DNA from: Peltaster fructicola
Lineage: Eukaryota > Ascomycota > Dothideomycetes
Assembly: GCA_001592805.2 (NCBI GenBank)
Contig: CP051139.1
Span: 62,001-126,000, forward strand
DNA length: 64,000 nt
Reading direction: 5' to 3'
In this document: piece after piece, positions 29,322 through 39,579 of the stretch
How the letters are laid out: every line of letters begins with the position of its first letter
Numbering within the stretch: the first letter of the stretch is position 1
The notes under the pieces: model-generated
Seen by the model: only the letters and a program-made list of their open reading frames with translations
Told to the model about the DNA's origin: nothing
Databases searched by the model: none
Translations under genes and position numbers: made by a program

Positions 29322-31160
29322 TCATTTCAAATGCAACACGTCTGATCCAGCGCCGTACCATGCATTCCAGTCCATGCAAGAGCTCTGATTTTCTGTGCCA
29401 AAGGCTTTAATCAGCTTATCACTCTCTTCAACAACACCATCTAATGCTGCTCCTGCGGTTTCTTTCGTCTTTGCAACAGCGCCTTGGCCCCATATCAACC
29501 GGCCGTCCACATCGCAGAACGTTCCGATCTGTCTGAAGGTCATACTGATCCTCTGGCCAGCAAACGCCATCTCGGCTTCGTTGAGCTCCACACGAGGTCT
29601 CTTATCAGCGTTGATGCCATGCAGGTACTTCGCATTCGTCTCCAGCGTCATCGAAAGCAAGGAGTTGTGCGGCATGCGAACACGATGCGTTGTACGTGCT
29701 GCACTAGAACTGGCTGTACGCTTGCTTCGAAGTCTCATGGTCCTCTCGGCGCCGATGGAGACATTGACGATAGTGCTACTTGGCACAATATCCAGCGTCT
29801 TATCCGAATGCTCTGAGATAAAGTCATTGCCGCTACGATAAAGCTGTATCAGACCATGATTGAGCTCGTGACCGACATATGCCTCCGCTGCGCGACGGAT
29901 CTGGTCTATTGTCGCAGTCCATGAACGTGCCATAATGGTCCTATCAGAAGGATGTCGATAGACTGGGACACTGCCGTCATCGTTGACTGTCGCCTGACAG
30001 CACACAAGGCGTGGCACCTCGCCAGTCTGATGAAGCATGCGCTGCCATTCGATTTCGGCTTGAACTTGCTCGAATGCCGTAGATGCAAGCTCAGGAGGGA
30101 GCAGATTGTAGATTATGGACGATCCGTTACTGTCAGCTTCCGTTTGTTGGCCGAATAGAGGTGTTCGCTCGGTGACACCTGCCGGAGAAGGCGACACTTC
30201 GTTCGGCACTGTCGCCATTGTGGTAATCCCATGAGCTGTCCTGCTAGACATCTGACATGTTGATTTCGTTGAGCTTGCGACCTGAGCGCGAGTGGGCTTG
30301 TCTCTAGGTCTGTAAGCCATGCGAAATGGTATGGTCGTCGGTAGCGGCATATCTTCTTCGTTGTCCTCCTCGTCGATCTCGAGTGCATGCGGTCCAGCTC
30401 GTGCGTCCTCTTCGGATGACTCCTCGACCTCGTTCGCAGCCTCTTCGATGTCGTCTTCGGGATGTTGCAACAGATGTAATGCTCGCCCGCTCGTCAACGT
30501 CCTGGCTACCGAGTACCTCGATAAACGCTTGAGCGCTAGCTGATGTCGAGCCAGATGTCGCCATGCAAGACAGTCCTCTATGAGCACTGTCTCAATACCA
30601 TTGCGTGCGGCATCTAGCGCGGTAGCATGCGAAGACAGATTCGATAACGCACCAGCGATGTACAGCTTAGTCACAAGTCTTGACCTCAGCGTCATCAGCA
30701 AACACGTCGAGGAGAAGGCTGAATACTGGTTCTTGACGAGCTGAACATCCTGTGGTTGTACCAGCGCAGCGAGCTCAGGGAGGATGTTCGCACTGTTTGT
30801 GTCCTTGAGGCACAGTCGTGGCTCTCTGGTAGATGGGTTGAGATAGAGCTCTTCATCGATCGTGTCGGGTTGTCGTGGATCCTTGGTGCCGCCGATGTGT
30901 GTCACAGTATTGTAGTCATCGATCTCTTCAAGGTGTGGGTTCACCATCGGATCATACTCCGACCGTACCCAGATAATATCGCCATGCGCTCTGAAGGCAT
31001 TGATCAGATCCTTGATCCTTTGGATAAAGTCTTGTCGATCTAGAACTGAAAGCCTGCCATCATCGGCAAGGAACTCGTTCTGCAAACCAGTGAGTATGAG
31101 AGCTTTTCTGGTCTGTAGTACAGGTGTGTTGCGAGCCAGGAAGTCGTAGAAGGATGACAT
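29322..31160 (-). CDS. Isochorismatase-fold / AlkB-type 2OG-Fe(II) dioxygenase fusion
   Basis: A single exon of 612 residues with two domains. Residues 19-220 have the isochorismatase/cysteine-hydrolase fold (ALILTGLQNEFL, KNQYSAFSST, LYIAGALSNLSSHATALDAA). The usual catalytic Asp of the D-x-Q-N-[DE]-F motif is Gly25 and the nucleophile Cys is Ser176, while Lys143 remains, so this domain is probably inactive. An acidic linker (about 235-275) leads to an AlkB domain at 350-560. That domain has an intact iron triad (His451 and Asp453 in SEHSD, His514 in YLHGIN) and the R-x5-R pair in QRISMTFR. AlkB homologues demethylate alkylated bases in DNA or RNA. The fused dead hydrolase may be a scaffold or ligand sensor, which is inference. 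Confidence 0.88.
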   Translation of the reverse strand: MSSFYDFLARNTPVLQTRKALILTGLQNEFLADDGRLSVLDRQDFIQRIKDLINAFRAHGDIIWVRSEYDPMVNPHLEEIDDYNTVTHIGGTKDPRQPDTIDEELYLNPSTREPRLCLKDTNSANILPELAALVQPQDVQLVKNQYSAFSSTCLLMTLRSRLVTKLYIAGALSNLSSHATALDAARNGIETVLIEDCLAWRHLARHQLALKRLSRYSVARTLTSGRALHLLQHPEDDIEEAANEVEESSEEDARAGPHALEIDEEDNEEDMPLPTTIPFRMAYRPRDKPTRAQVASSTKSTCQMSSRTAHGITTMATVPNEVSPSPAGVTERTPLFGQQTEADSNGSSIIYNLLPPELASTAFEQVQAEIEWQRMLHQTGEVPRLVCCQATVNDDGSVPVYRHPSDRTIMARSWTATIDQIRRAAEAYVGHELNHGLIQLYRSGNDFISEHSDKTLDIVPSSTIVNVSIGAERTMRLRSKRTASSSAARTTHRVRMPHNSLLSMTLETNAKYLHGINADKRPRVELNEAEMAFAGQRISMTFRQIGTFCDVDGRLIWGQGAVAKTKETAGAALDGVVEESDKLIKAFGTENQSSCMDWNAWYGAGSDVLHLK

Positions 31161-32630
31161 GGTCTTCTCTCTAGGTGTACACTGAAGCACGTCGGATCAG
31201 ATGTCTGCTGCTAGTTATTCTACACACCTCACTGGCTGTAGAGAGGCTTCAACGGTGCAAATGTGTTTTCTGTGCAACTGTGAGATGCCGAGGAGTGTCA
31301 GTCTGAGCCATACCGACGGTGTGGTACGCTTGTCATGTTGTTGCGCTGCGCCGAGATATCAATATAGATGCGAGATGCGAAGTCTTGAGTCACAACTGTT
31401 CCTTGCAGCAAGACGCACATTCCACTCGTTGCGAGCTATCTCAAGGGGCTGCAAGATAGGCGTGCTAGCTAGGCTCATGGATCGCGCGAAGGCCGAGGGA
31501 TTGGTGCCATCCGGTCATGAAGCATACCGCCTCGTTCGATCTTGAGCGACCAATGATTGTTGGAAAGATCAGCTCAGAGATCGCTGCTTTGCTGATCCCG
31601 TAAAGCCTTTCTCCGCCTGTAGAACATGATGGACCATCGATCGCCAAGCAGATGTCTCCGCCTCGAGGTTAGGAAGGGTGAGGAAGGTGTCCATAGCTAG
31701 AGATGCACTGTTGTTGATGCCGATCGTTCATTGATGTCACGGCAATTCGAGATGTCGCGAAGCAAGAAATTGAGACACCAACAACGTCATGACGCACTCC
31801 GTCCTGTCTGTTAAGATGTCAAGCAAAGCACTACAAGGCAGCTAAACGAATCATCAACATCTCAAAGTGTTGCGTAGCAAGGCAGCTGTTCATTTGGTCC
31901 TCTACACAAGCTGCTGCAAAGCTTCCGCCACAAACACAGCTGCCTGTGACAGGAGCTGACCAAGACCGACGTGGTCACGATGGCGCACGGCATCGATGAT
32001 GCAAGTGAGGATACTCCAACGAATGCGGAGTGGCCTCCAGTAGACTACAATCTGACAACCAGCCCTTGACCAGCTTTTTGAGCGGTGGGCCAGCATTCGT
32101 GATCAACATCGAGGCGACCTGCGAGAGCGATAGAGCAATTTGAACCCTCGTGTGGTGGTGCCATGGTCTACGCATCCGCGGCCCAGCACAAAAGTGCCGC
32201 AAGGTTGGACCATTGTCCATCTGTGTCCAAGACGAATGGGATGATGCCGCACTCACTTGATAAGAGTGATGCAGTTTCTCATCCGCTCGACAACAGGAGA
32301 GGCTTCCAGCCTGCGCTATACCATCGACGTTAAGCCAAAGGTCGGAGGCATTCGCGGAAGTGACACCATTTTGATGACAGCCAGCAATGCGTATTTCATC
32401 GCGCTACACAAGCGTAGATGGCGTTGGAGATATGAGCATGATATGCTCGATGCGTTTGTCGGAGCAAGAGCGGTGGGAGGTATTTGTGGGTTGAACTCGT
32501 ATGTCGAGTGGAGGTCACACGTCGTGTGGACTTCACAATGATCCCATGATGTCGCAGCGCCTGTGTGTTGGTCGTGTGGTTATGCTTTATTGCGTTATTG
32601 TAGTTGGTTGGTTTCAGCATGCTATGCATA
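31161..32630. other. Long intergenic region, no supported gene
   Basis: Nearly 1.5 kb separates two minus-strand genes. The minus strand at 31902-32096 has a coding-like tail (CIIDAVRHRDHVGLGQLLSQ...) and a GTGAGT donor occurs near 32245. A short frame starting MKYALLAVIK lies near 32398. I could not connect them into a gene. The rest looks like promoter and 3' flank sequence. Confidence 0.35.
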
Positions 32631-33959
32631 TCATGCTCGACCTGTGGACTCGAGCTTCCTCAATCGCGCCGAACTGTTCTCAATGCCTTCCTGGAAGCCA
32701 ATAGCCCTCGCAAGACTGATAGCCTCACGATATCTCTTCTTAGCACCATCGAAGTCTTTTGCCATTTCAGCAAGCTCTCCAAGGTTGTGTGTTGTGACTG
32801 CACAGCCGATATCACACTCTTCCGTCCTGTCAGGAGGCGCGATCTGCGCAGCAAGATCCAGTGCATTGTGTGCCCAAGTCTGAGCCATCTCTAGCAACAA
32901 CTCTCTGGACACTGGCACATTTGCGTGTTTCTCGACGATAGTCTGCGCATCGACATGTGCTTGGGCAATAGCCGCTGCTCGTGGAGATTGTTGTGACAGA
33001 CTCGACGCCAGATTGTTCATCAGGATGACTGTGTGGCAGCTTTTGATCGGATAGAGGTTGATGGCGTGTAGGAAAAGTGGTGCCGCCAGGTAGTGCTGGT
33101 CGTTGGCCTCATAGGTTTGTCCAAGACTTTCGCATGTTGCAGCCAGCTCCTCCGTTGACATCCAATCGCCCTCCTCTTCATCCGTCAGCTTGAGATTCGT
33201 ACGTCGCTGCCTCTCCTGGATCATCGTCTGCACCGCCCAGGACAGGTGAGTCTCTGCCGCTTCTCGATGCCATACCTCTGGCTTGCTGTAGAGCTCTCCC
33301 AGCTTGACTGACAGCTTTGTCGCCCACTTCAGCAGTCGATTTCTGTCCTTCTTGTGCTCGGATTGTGCCTCATACTCTTTCGCCTTCTTTAGTAAGTCTC
33401 TTCGAATGACCTCGAGCGCCTTGATCTCAACGTCCCACTGCTCCAGCCTCTCCATCAGATCTGCAACAGTCACCTTGATGCCAATGACCTCGTCGGACCA
33501 GCAGTCCATGCCAACCTCCTCAGCTTTCACAATCGCCTCTTTATAGTATTTGATCGATTCATTGGGCTTGAAGTCGAACTTGTTGTAGTAGATGGCCTTC
33601 CGCAGCTGCTTAGCGACCTCCTCAGGATAGTTGTGCAGTCGTAAGTACTTGTGGTAGTACCAGTTCACCGAAAGCAGTGTGCCGGCGCCGCAGACGATCA
33701 TGATAAGCGCCAGGCTCACAGAGAAAGGATTCGCCTTGTAGACTTTGCGCGCATTGCCCCAGAAGTCGCCTGCGTGGCGACGTTGTTGAGTTGACGGTCG
33801 CTGTTGGAGGATGCATTGCGATGGCAATGGCCGGAGTGGCCGAAATCTAGCAAGTGGTTGCACTCGCGTGTTGTATGATCGTCTCGAGACTGCAGCGAGC
33901 AGCTCATGGACGTGAGGCGCTCCTGCGCAAGTCCTTGCAGTCATTAGTGGTTTCAGCAT
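32631..33959 (-). CDS. MGR3-like mitochondrial TPR protein
   Basis: A single exon of 442 residues. The Arg-rich, acid-free first 60 residues (MLKPLMTARTC..., TRVQPLARFRPLRPL) look like a mitochondrial presequence. A membrane helix follows at about 80-101 (SVSLALIMIVCGAGTLLSVN). The soluble part has TPR-like helices: EVAKQLRKAIYYNKFDFKPN, ESIKYYKEAIVKAEE, YLAAPLFLHAINLYP, CAVTTHNLGELAEMAKDFDG, AKKRYREAISLARAIGF. This layout matches Mgr3, the inner-membrane adaptor of the yeast i-AAA protease Yme1. The start is set at the first Met of the presequence-like stretch; Met6 is an alternative. Orthology is inferred from layout and TPR pattern. Confidence 0.82.
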   Translation of the reverse strand: MLKPLMTARTCAGAPHVHELLAAVSRRSYNTRVQPLARFRPLRPLPSQCILQQRPSTQQRRHAGDFWGNARKVYKANPFSVSLALIMIVCGAGTLLSVNWYYHKYLRLHNYPEEVAKQLRKAIYYNKFDFKPNESIKYYKEAIVKAEEVGMDCWSDEVIGIKVTVADLMERLEQWDVEIKALEVIRRDLLKKAKEYEAQSEHKKDRNRLLKWATKLSVKLGELYSKPEVWHREAAETHLSWAVQTMIQERQRRTNLKLTDEEEGDWMSTEELAATCESLGQTYEANDQHYLAAPLFLHAINLYPIKSCHTVILMNNLASSLSQQSPRAAAIAQAHVDAQTIVEKHANVPVSRELLLEMAQTWAHNALDLAAQIAPPDRTEECDIGCAVTTHNLGELAEMAKDFDGAKKRYREAISLARAIGFQEGIENSSARLRKLESTGRA

Positions 33960-34116
33960 GATGTGTGCGAGGTTGATGGGGTGGCAAGCATGCTGAAGAA
34001 AGGTCGACACCTCCGGCCAAAATTGGACGCCAATCCGATCAATGCCCGAGAAATTGAGGTGCATACATGTAATCCTGTTTTCATGACATACTTCATACAC
34101 ACGAAACTACTGCTAA

Positions 34117-36640
34117 TCAAATCGACAAGTATGCTCTTCTCTTGTTCAAGCGACCTGAGCCACCCACAGCAACCTCTCCATACTGACTCTCTCCTTGCGT
34201 GGAGTCACCTATCCAGCCAGGAGTCTCATCCGGAATGCTACTCTTGCTTGCATCCCCTGCCCGCAGCGTAGCGCTCTCTGCCAAGGAAGCACCGATACGT
34301 AGCATAGCCCAGGAGTCAAGCTGATGTGTCCAAACCGGGTAGAGAGTGCCATATACTGCCAAAGCCAGCAGGGCAGCCAGGAAGATGGCCATCAGCACAG
34401 AAAGAGCAATAATTGTAGACTTTGAAATGGCTGGAATGGTTGTATCTGCTCCCATGTCGTACGAGACTGAGAAGCTCGGTGTCAGGCCTGTGGCGAGGCC
34501 TCCGGTGGTGTCAGTGGTTGTGAAATATGCTTCGTTGGCCAGAACAGCTGCCACTGTGAAGGCATTCTCAAACCCTCCATCCTCAGCGCTCGCACTGCTG
34601 TAAAGGGCGTCGACCATCTTGTACTGTTGGCTGAACAGCCCGGTATCTCCATTTGTGAGCGTAGCGCAGGTGTCCGGCATATATGTGTACCTGGACAGCA
34701 AAGGTACGAATGGTATGCGCTCATAGCAAAGATCTGCACCAGCTAAGTCGCCTGTTTCGACCTTGGTATAGTTGTCGGAATAGCTGTCTGGATGGAGAGC
34801 ACGAGTGGACAACATGGAGCCGTTTCCAAACATCGCGATGGCTGTCATCAACAGTGGTCCAGTGTTGCTCTTAAACTCTGCAGTCAGAGAATTGGCACTC
34901 ATATTTCCAACGATGGGTGATGCTCTACGAAGGAGCGAAGAATTTCTGTGTGATGTATAAGCAGAAGCGATCGAGTGTAGCGAACTAGACGTACTTGATG
35001 GGGTTTTTGCTTGTGCCTTGTTCGTAGCAGTCTGGTCCGCATAGGCCATTTGGTCCATTCGCGAGCAGAGGACCAGCAACCTGTCCATTCATGTAGTTCG
35101 GAAGTTCAAAGTAGCCCTGGCACACCTATGTCAGCCTCGTCTTGACCATTGTTGCATGTTGAGATAGCACTTACAGCAGTTGTGTTGACTCTGATCTTGT
35201 AGTACCCAGTGTCAGACCCACTGGACTGTCGCCCAAGGCTGAAGCTGAGGTACAGCTCCTCGTAAAAGTCCTGACGAGCTCTGGTGGCCTTCCACGGTGA
35301 CATACCCTGGTTATAAGGCATGCAAGCACTCACACTATAGTTCGTCCCAGGCACATCTTGATTAATGGTAGGACTGTTTCCTGAGTAGGTGGCGAAGAAG
35401 CTATTTCCGCTTGGGCTGCATGCAGCAGGAAAGTCGGCGGCCGTAATGACCTGTTTTGTGGCTGTGGAATTCACACGTAGCGAAAACTGTCTGATCAACC
35501 CTGTAGATGTCGATGCAGGTAATTGTGCCCAGAAGGGATCACTGAGCAAAGACATGTTGCCAAAGGTAGGAGCAGTAGGACCGTAACCAGAGCAAGGTAG
35601 GCCCATCCACGTTTTCGTGCTAGTACTCTCATCATATTGAACTGTACCGCTGCAAGAGATCTTACTACGTGTCCACAGTCGACTGTAAGGTGCGTAGAGG
35701 TTAGTGGAAGCCATGGCTGCTCGTGCTGCTACCACTGCAGAGCGTCGTCCGGTGTCGATCGCATCAAAGATGTCAGTCACTCCACCAGTGGTGACCAGTT
35801 GGTTCGGCGTTTTGATAACTCGCGATGAAAGAAAGACAGACTGTAATGGAAGGAGGATCAATCCTAGGCACATCAGTAACCAGCCAACGCATAGAAATAA
35901 TCCCTTACCTAGCGCATTCAGTGCCAAGGCCATTAGTAGAAACACGGAGGCATATCTCTTGAATGACACCAAAGCTCTAGCAGCCAGTGTAGGAGATTGC
36001 CATGCTCGGTCTGCCAACGCCATCGTCTGTCGGAGTGTCCACTTAGATCCTCGTCGTTGCACGTATACGGCTGCTGCTGCTGCGCAGGCGATCGAGACCA
36101 CGGGCAATGTCAGGACAGCAACCACGACATGTATGACACGAGCGGCTCGGAACCACCGCTCGCTCTGCTTGTACATGGTGCGATATCCTCCGTCTCGATA
36201 ATCTTGGTCAGAGGAGCCATCATTGCTAAGTAGAACACCTGATATGTCAGTCAGTGCTGTGGTTTTATGACAGCGTGAGTACTACCGTAGGACTTAGTAG
36301 TGATAGGCTTGTACGCGAGCAAGCAGAGCACGATCCATGCGAATAGAAACAGGCCGATGTATCCTAACACAGCGAGTAACGGAATGTATGAGGTCGTCAG
36401 CTTCTGGCTTCGAGGTTTGGGCTTCTCGGTAGTCCTTCCTGGTGTGAAAGTTGGACCATGACTCTGTTGAATCGGGGAGACCGCAATGAAAGGTGCACGA
36501 TCCAGCTGGTCTTCGTGGTCAGAAACTCCAGACACCCGTGAGGAAGTTTCCTCTGAGATGATGTGTTGCGTGTTATCCTTGCTGACATAGTGATGTAGTT
36601 GGGAATTGCCCTTTGGCACTGCAAGATCGTCTGAGGCCAT
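34117..36640 (-). CDS. Multi-pass fungal membrane protein of unknown function (five exons)
   Basis: Exons are 36286-36640, 35909-36238, 35175-35863, 34995-35125 and 34117-34945, giving 777 residues in one frame. Introns are 45-49 bases with clean ends. The N-terminal tail of about 85 residues is cytosolic. Membrane helices are SYIPLLAVLGYIGLFLFAWI, VIHVVVAVLTLPVVSIACAA, VFLLMALALNALGLILLPLQ (completed by splicing) and near the C-terminus STIIALSVLMAIFLAALLAL. The large loop between the third and fourth helices carries cysteines and short conserved-looking blocks (CQGYFELPNYMNG, CGPDCYEQGT) and is probably extracytoplasmic. This belongs to a widespread but uncharacterised ascomycete membrane family, as far as I recall. 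The second intron is a multiple of three and stop-free, so its retention would only lengthen a helix. Confidence 0.85.
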
Positions 36641-37337
36641 ATTGTCAGTGTAGAATGTGCCTCGATGAGAAGTGAGCGAGAAGATGAGACGAGGAGGGAT
36701 GTGATTATGGTGCGTCTATATACAACTCATCGGAACTTGCATTGCTGAGGCACAGCGCTGTGCCTCATAAGACTGGTATTTGCGGACCATGGCTGTTGTC
36801 GCAGATGTGCGGCGTAGAGAAGCGTTCAAGAGGGCGGCGAACCATGGGGCCATAAGGTACGCGTTGTGATTTGTTGTTGCTCTGAAAGATTCACGTCAGG
36901 AACCTACCGCCCTCTGTAGGATGGCTAGATGCATAGATTGTGCATATCTGAAACACGCCAAGGGGGCTGTGTTGCGGTGCTGGTGACTTTGCTTGGTGAA
37001 TGAGGCACCGTAAGGTGATAGCCTTCTACACTAAACGAGTCGTTGGCTGTATACGAGATGGGACCGCTCATCGAGCATGGAGATTAGTATAGCTTGCGGT
37101 CAGGTATTGAAGAATGAACGGTAAGAAAAGAGGATAGGCGCGGGTGTGGTAGAGACAACTGTACAACTCAGCATGCAGTCCTAGATCTACTCGCGTTGGC
37201 GTCATGACTCGTGACGTCAGTATTTGTCCTTGCCGTGGCCGTTATATGTACACACGTATCGCTGCAAGTCACTGCAGAGCACTCTGCTAAAATCACATCG
37301 CCTGCGCTCATTGTGTCCTTGATGAGTGTCGATCAAA
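36641..37337. promoter_or_regulatory. Divergent intergenic region
   Basis: Promoters for the multi-pass membrane protein (-) and the HMCES-like gene (+) must lie here. No gene-like frame and no recognisable operator is seen. Confidence 0.45.
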
Positions 37338-38684
37338 ATGTGCGGACGATATGCATTGTCCCTGCGGCCATCCATGGTAAGACAGCGACTGGCCGATCAA
37401 GACATGTATGCCGATGAGGCTCCGCCCGACGATGATCATCGCATACGACAGACCTACAACTTTGCTCCTGGCTATCATGGCTTGATATATCGAGCGTCAG
37501 GACCTAATAACGACGACCATGATCATCACAACGATGCTCCAGGAGACGACGATGGTGAGCCAGCTCGAAAGCGTGTCAAAGTGACGGACACAGCGACACA
37601 GCTAATCGTGGATGGTCGTGCCACGAAGGAGACTAAATACAAGCTACAGGCAGCGAAATGGGGTCTCATACCATTCTGGACGAAGCGAGCTCCAGATTAT
37701 GGCAGTCAGATGCGTACGATCAACTGCCGAGATGATTCGTTGATCGAGAACAGAGGTATGTGGAACACAATGAAGCAGCGTAAACGTTGCATTGTCGTTG
37801 CTGAGGGCTTCTACGAATGGCTCAAGAAGAACAATGGCAAGGAGAAGATCCCTCACTTCATGAAACGCAAGGACGGCGAGCTCATGTGCTTCGCCGGCTT
37901 GTGGGACATGGTCCAGTACGAAGGCAGCGAGGAGAAGCTATATACCTACACCATCATCACGACGGACTCGAACAAGCAGCTCAAGTTCCTTCACGACCGA
38001 ATGCCAGTGATCATGGAGCCAGGCAGTGAAGGCATGAAGATGTGGCTCGATCCCAGTAATATTGGCTGGTCCAAGGAGCTGCAGCATCTACTCAAACCAT
38101 ACGATGGCGAGTTAGAGTGCTATCCTGTGGACAAAGGCGTTGGTAAAGTCGGTAACAACAGTCCTTCCTTCGTCATTCCGGTTGACAGCAAAGACAACAA
38201 GAAGAACATCGCCAACTTCTTCGACAATCAAGTGAAGAAAGCAGAGGAGCTGCAGGAAGTGAAGCACAAGGACGAGGCTGAAGGTCGAAATATCAAGCAA
38301 GAGGACGATCACGACAGCCGAGCCACGACCAATAAGGTGGAGAGGACAGAAGACAATGCTCCTTTGCCAGTACCCAAAGACGTGACCGACGCCAAGCTGC
38401 AAGATGCTTTGAACGAAGACGACACCAAGGTTGAAGATGTTGAGCAGAGCATCAAGCAAGAAGTCGACAGCATTGACGACCAAGCACTGCTGTCGTCTAC
38501 GAAACTATCTCCTACAGCGGACAAGTCAGCGCAGCATACACCGTCGCCAGCGAAGAAGTCCAGCGGCAAGCCACAGACACAAAGCAGTGTTCGCAAGGCA
38601 CGGAATGCCACTTCCAACATGACCCAGGCGAAGACGCCTAGCAAAGAGAGCAATGCGAAGATCACAAGCTTCTTTGGCAAGTGA
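37338..38684 (+). CDS. HMCES/SRAP-domain protein (abasic-site DNA-protein crosslinker)
   Basis: A single exon of 448 residues. SRAP proteins react covalently with abasic sites in single-stranded DNA through Cys2 after Met removal, which fixes the start at MCGRYALSL rather than four codons upstream. Further landmarks are the NFAPG motif (residue 41), AKWGLIPFW (107), Glu160 in AEGFYEW, and His219 in LHDRMPV. Residues 54-80 are an Asp/His-rich insert ending in a KRVK basic patch, which the bacterial YedK core lacks. After residue 300 the protein is disordered with Lys/Glu-rich and Ser-rich sequence, and ends ITSFFGK, a PIP-box-like PCNA-binding tail. It would act at replication forks in the nucleus. 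Confidence 0.95.
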   Translation: MCGRYALSLRPSMVRQRLADQDMYADEAPPDDDHRIRQTYNFAPGYHGLIYRASGPNNDDHDHHNDAPGDDDGEPARKRVKVTDTATQLIVDGRATKETKYKLQAAKWGLIPFWTKRAPDYGSQMRTINCRDDSLIENRGMWNTMKQRKRCIVVAEGFYEWLKKNNGKEKIPHFMKRKDGELMCFAGLWDMVQYEGSEEKLYTYTIITTDSNKQLKFLHDRMPVIMEPGSEGMKMWLDPSNIGWSKELQHLLKPYDGELECYPVDKGVGKVGNNSPSFVIPVDSKDNKKNIANFFDNQVKKAEELQEVKHKDEAEGRNIKQEDDHDSRATTNKVERTEDNAPLPVPKDVTDAKLQDALNEDDTKVEDVEQSIKQEVDSIDDQALLSSTKLSPTADKSAQHTPSPAKKSSGKPQTQSSVRKARNATSNMTQAKTPSKESNAKITSFFGK

Positions 38685-39579
38685 GTGACCTTGTCCACGG
38701 GTCAGTATCTCAGCTCATCCTCACGATCTGGTTGTATGTGCGGACTTGCATCGCCACCAATATCTGTGGATTGCAGTGATGGACAGCGCACCTGCTCATC
38801 AACCCGGCATACATTGAGCAGTACCAGGAATTCCCACAATAGGAAATCCGCTGATCACTGTTTACCTTCCTTCGCCTCACTTGCTTCGGGATCAGCACTG
38901 CGGTATCATGCATAACGATGTGGACCCTCATATACTCGCAGGATCCAGGCCTGGGATGTTGTGAGTACTCTCTCGCTGAGCATCGCGACCTGCTCCTCTG
39001 AGCCTCGACAGTCATATGGCCTGTTATTGAGCACGACGATCTTCTATTCCCAGCACGGCCGGCGACAATGCGATCGATGCAGCTTGCTCAAAGTCAGAGT
39101 GCGCTGCCTTTTGGACAAATCCTTGACCAGGACGACCGGGAATAACCCACTTCGATACAACGACTTCTCCTCGCTTGCCATTGATCTCCGAAGAGTCTTA
39201 CTAGGTCAGCAGATTCGCAACCATTCATGCGAACCCTTTAGAGACCATTGGCATAGTGGGTCCAGCCTACCCCAGACCAAGTCCCCGCATCTGGGGAGGA
39301 TGATCTCACGATATTCAGGTTACTACCGGTACACCTTCTCGTGGCAACGAATAACCCAGACTACTCTACACTCCCTGGTATCGACTGTCCAATGATAGCT
39401 GCTCTCCACGACCACACGACATCGGATGTCTGCTGTGCGGGCAACCGGAGCCATGGCTCTGGGCGATTTTGATGGCTCTCTCGAAGATACATAACTGATC
39501 GACTCACATTCACGAGGTTAGCCATCTTCACTCCTCCTCCTCAACTCCCTGATCACAACATCCTTCTCAGTAAACCAGA
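38685..39579. other. Intergenic region, no gene seen
   Basis: This is the 3' flank of the HMCES-like gene and promoter of the monooxygenase. A frame at 38961-39395 is open for 144 codons but has no domain; a CDRC...C stretch in it resembles a Zn2Cys6 finger only superficially. Directly before 39580 the leader is pyrimidine- and CA-rich, as in a fungal 5' UTR. Confidence 0.45.

Noticed and set aside
35841-35908. A 68-base intron ending TTACAG in the multi-pass membrane gene
   Set aside because: It would shift the frame away from the clearly coding VFLSSRVIKTPNQ; the 45-base intron ending CCTAG keeps it.
38961-39395. Possible Zn2Cys6 transcription factor (CDRCSLLKVRVRC)
   Set aside because: Cysteine spacing is wrong, there is no basic linker and the frame around it is not protein-like.
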